Under the pieces are notes generated by a model. That model saw only the letters and a list, made by a program, of their open reading frames with translations. It did no database searches and was not told the DNA's origin. Both the position numbers and the translations under genes were made by a program. From Planctomycetota bacterium (GTDB taxonomy: Bacteria > Planctomycetota > UBA1135): 6,997 nt of DNA. The stretch spans positions 1 through 6,997 of the forward strand of contig NVRO01000052.1 of assembly GCA_002400895.1 (NCBI GenBank), written 5' to 3'. This document shows, one piece after another, positions 5,678-6,997 of this stretch. Positions within the stretch are counted from its first letter, which is position 1, and the number at the start of each line of letters is the position of its first letter.

Positions 5678-6430
5678 ATGGACCGTGAAAAGTTAATAGC
5701 ATTACTGAAGGACGTCAAGCAGGGAAAACTGGAACCCGACCAGGCAATTGAAAAGTTGGCTGCACTGCCTTTTTCCCTTGCCGACGACATGGCACTCGAC
5801 ACCCACCGCGAACTAAGGTGCGGTTTCCCCGAAGCAGTACTCGCCGCCGGCAAGAGTACCGAGCAAGTAGTGACGGCTTTCTCCACTCTGGCAAAAGCAC
5901 ATGACCAGGTTCTGGCAACCCGGGCCACCACTGAACAAGCGGAAGCAGTGCAAGAAGTATTACCTCAAGCACGGTGGTTGGCAGATGCCGGTTGCATCGT
6001 GTGGGAAGCAAAAGCAATGCCAACCAGTGAGCATGTTGTCGTGATTGTCTCCGCCGGTGCATCCGACCAGAGGGTTTCCAGCGAAGCCAGGGCCACGTTG
6101 GAGGTGATGGGCATCAAAGCCCAGATGATGAGTGATGTTGGAGTTGCTGGATTGCATCGACTGTTGGACCGCATGGAACAGCTGCGCAAGGCCGATGCCC
6201 TGATTGTCTGCGCCGGGATGGAAGGGGCACTACCGAGCGTGGTGGCCGGCCTGGTAGCTGCACCGGTAATCGCGGTACCTACCTCGGTCGGCTATGGAGC
6301 AAGCTTCGATGGTCTGGCCGCCTTGTTGGCAATGCTCAACTCCTGTGCTCCCGGTATTGGTGTAGTGAATATTGACAACGGCTTCGGGGCTGCCGTTTTG
6401 ACTAGAAGGATGCTGTTACATCGCCATTAG
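5678..6430 (+). CDS. larB: Nickel-pincer cofactor biosynthesis protein LarB
   Basis: LarB carboxylates the pyridinium ring of nicotinic acid adenine dinucleotide and splits off AMP, giving the precursor that LarE and LarC turn into the nickel-pincer nucleotide used by lactate racemase and related epimerases. The product has 250 residues, close to characterised LarB. The N-terminal region has the LarB-specific block DTHRELRCGFPEAVLAAGKS (41-60). The C-terminal AIR-carboxylase (PurE-like) half has SAGASDQRVSSEA (125-137), GMEGALPSVVAGL (180-192), VPTSVGYG (200-207) and LNSCAPGIGVVNIDNGFGA (220-238). Cys223 matches the catalytic cysteine reported in Lactobacillus plantarum LarB. The ATG at 5678 starts one base after the tsaD stop. 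In-frame ATGs at 5618 and 5660 lie inside tsaD and would add residues the family lacks. There is no evident ribosome site, which suggests reinitiation. larC, larE and larA are not in the window. Confidence 0.96.
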   Translation: MDREKLIALLKDVKQGKLEPDQAIEKLAALPFSLADDMALDTHRELRCGFPEAVLAAGKSTEQVVTAFSTLAKAHDQVLATRATTEQAEAVQEVLPQARWLADAGCIVWEAKAMPTSEHVVVIVSAGASDQRVSSEARATLEVMGIKAQMMSDVGVAGLHRLLDRMEQLRKADALIVCAGMEGALPSVVAGLVAAPVIAVPTSVGYGASFDGLAALLAMLNSCAPGIGVVNIDNGFGAAVLTRRMLLHRH

Positions 6431-6481
6431 GGCTACCCAGCGAACCCAATTTATCGTCAAATTCGCTCAGGAAAGTGGCCA

Positions 6482-6522
6482 TGCGACCGCTGTTGAAGCA
6501 ACCGATGCCCCAACCGGTCGCA
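6482..6522. repeat. 8-bp inverted repeat in the larB / lipoprotein gap
   Basis: TGCGACCG (6482-6489) and its perfect complement CGGTCGCA (6515-6522) are separated by 25 bases, which themselves contain a small GTTG-AAG-CAAC hairpin (6492-6502). The right arm ends five bases before the ATG at 6528. There is no T-run, so it is not a standard terminator. It could be a leader structure or a protein-binding site, or chance. Confidence 0.3.
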
Positions 6523-6527
6523 ATCCC

Positions 6528-6997
6528 ATGCCTTCCGCCAGCCGAACCAGAATTCCGACCTTCCTTTACCTTGGGGTTTTGGCCCTTTGTTCCTGCAAGG
6601 GCTTGGACCTGTTCGACTCCGCCGGGGAAGCCTTGAACGTACCGGTAATCATTGAAGAGTCGGCAGGATATGACCGCCCTGCCACCCCCATCAGCATGGG
6701 CATACCATTCCCGATCGGGGAGCTGCGGAATGTCCCGGAGCTTGAGATACGCCATTTGAATGATGCCCCGATTCCTGCTTTGGGGAGTCCGCTTTCTTAT
6801 TGGAATGACGGCTCAATCCGCTGGCTGCAGCTTGAATTCATTCTGCCCCAACTGAGCGCCGCCGAGACCTTCGAAGCTACCCTGAATGAGCGCAGCAAGG
6901 GACTCCATCTTGGTGGCAACTTGCATCTTGCCCAACTGGTAAATGGACAGGGTTGGGGACTGGACAATGGATTACTGAGGGTCGAATCGGGACAAGC
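6528..6997 (+). CDS. Lipoprotein with YetA/exo-rhamnogalacturonan lyase-like N-terminal RIFT-barrel domain (partial, runs off the window)
   Basis: 156 codons are visible and the frame is open to the window end. MPSASRTRIPTFLYLGVLALCSC is a signal sequence with Arg6 and Arg8, a hydrophobic core and a possible lipobox LCSC, so Cys23 would be lipidated; a Cys at -2 is unusual. From about residue 37 the sequence follows the pattern known from the N-terminal RIFT-barrel of YetA-like and PcRGLX-type (exo-rhamnogalacturonan lyase family) proteins: VPVIIEESAGYDRPATPISMGIPFPIGELRNV, then SPLSYWNDGSIRWLQLEFILP at 88-107, where the W-x-DGS-x-x-W core is the most telling part. A carbohydrate-active envelope protein is a reasonable inference, but the catalytic region is not in view. 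The ATG at 6528 is chosen because no ATG, GTG or TTG lies upstream in frame before the TGA at 6399. There is no clear Shine-Dalgarno. It lies 97 bases after larB, so it may or may not belong to that operon. Confidence 0.75.
   Translation, partial: MPSASRTRIPTFLYLGVLALCSCKGLDLFDSAGEALNVPVIIEESAGYDRPATPISMGIPFPIGELRNVPELEIRHLNDAPIPALGSPLSYWNDGSIRWLQLEFILPQLSAAETFEATLNERSKGLHLGGNLHLAQLVNGQGWGLDNGLLRVESGQ

Noticed and set aside
6402..6527. Open + frame upstream of the RIFT-barrel gene as an N-terminal extension
   Set aside because: It has no ATG, GTG or TTG before 6528 and would move the lipoprotein signal into the interior of the protein.
6402..6755. A 117-codon - strand frame across the larB end and the start of the RIFT-barrel gene
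   Set aside because: It covers conserved coding sequence on the other strand and shows no recognisable domain.

Overview
The window is a compact, gene-dense stretch of bacterial chromosome with about ten protein-coding genes, almost no intergenic DNA and no mobile element, RNA gene or CRISPR array that I can see. At least three genes, and probably five, encode exported lipoproteins or secreted proteins with Sec/SPII-type or Sec/SPI-type signals. This suggests a Gram-negative (diderm) bacterium of moderate GC content, judged by eye to be slightly above 50%. The sequence alone does not fix the phylum. The mix of a transglutaminase-like lipoprotein, a eukaryote-like PTPS, LarB and a YetA-like RIFT-barrel lipoprotein would fit several environmental phyla such as Planctomycetota or Myxococcota, but that is only a guess.

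Layout. (1) Positions 91-1383, + strand: three small exported proteins of unknown function with 2- and 4-base gaps, very likely one transcript. (2) Positions 1401-3330, - strand: an operon read right to left, made of a transglutaminase-like lipoprotein, a 6-pyruvoyl/6-carboxy-tetrahydropterin synthase family enzyme and GTP cyclohydrolase I (folE). The genes are separated by 2 bases and by a one-base TAATG overlap. It converges on the first cluster with 17 bases between stop codons. (3) Positions 3329 (or 3305) to 6430, + strand: a membrane-anchored S41 C-terminal processing protease, tsaD (tRNA t6A modification) and larB (nickel-pincer cofactor synthesis), linked by a GTGA overlap and a one-base gap. 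(4) Positions 6528-6997, + strand: the beginning of a lipoprotein with a YetA/exo-rhamnogalacturonan-lyase-type N-terminal RIFT-barrel domain, cut off by the window end.

How the genes work together. FolE makes 7,8-dihydroneopterin triphosphate, the substrate of the PTPS-family enzyme encoded just upstream, so these two form an obvious two-step pterin module. The CX5HGH spacing in the PTPS points to the pyruvoyl-tetrahydropterin (biopterin-type) class rather than queuosine QueD. The same enzyme has a Tyr where the first zinc-ligand His is expected. The S41-tsaD-larB string joins unrelated housekeeping and cofactor functions and looks like simple co-transcription. The divergent pair transglutaminase/S41 is unusual: their start codons overlap in a single CATG, leaving no intergenic promoter space.

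I do not see convincing evidence for a wholly new multi-gene system. The best candidates for something undescribed are the three-gene exported cluster at 91-1383, the overlapping divergent start arrangement, and the PTPS with the altered metal site.
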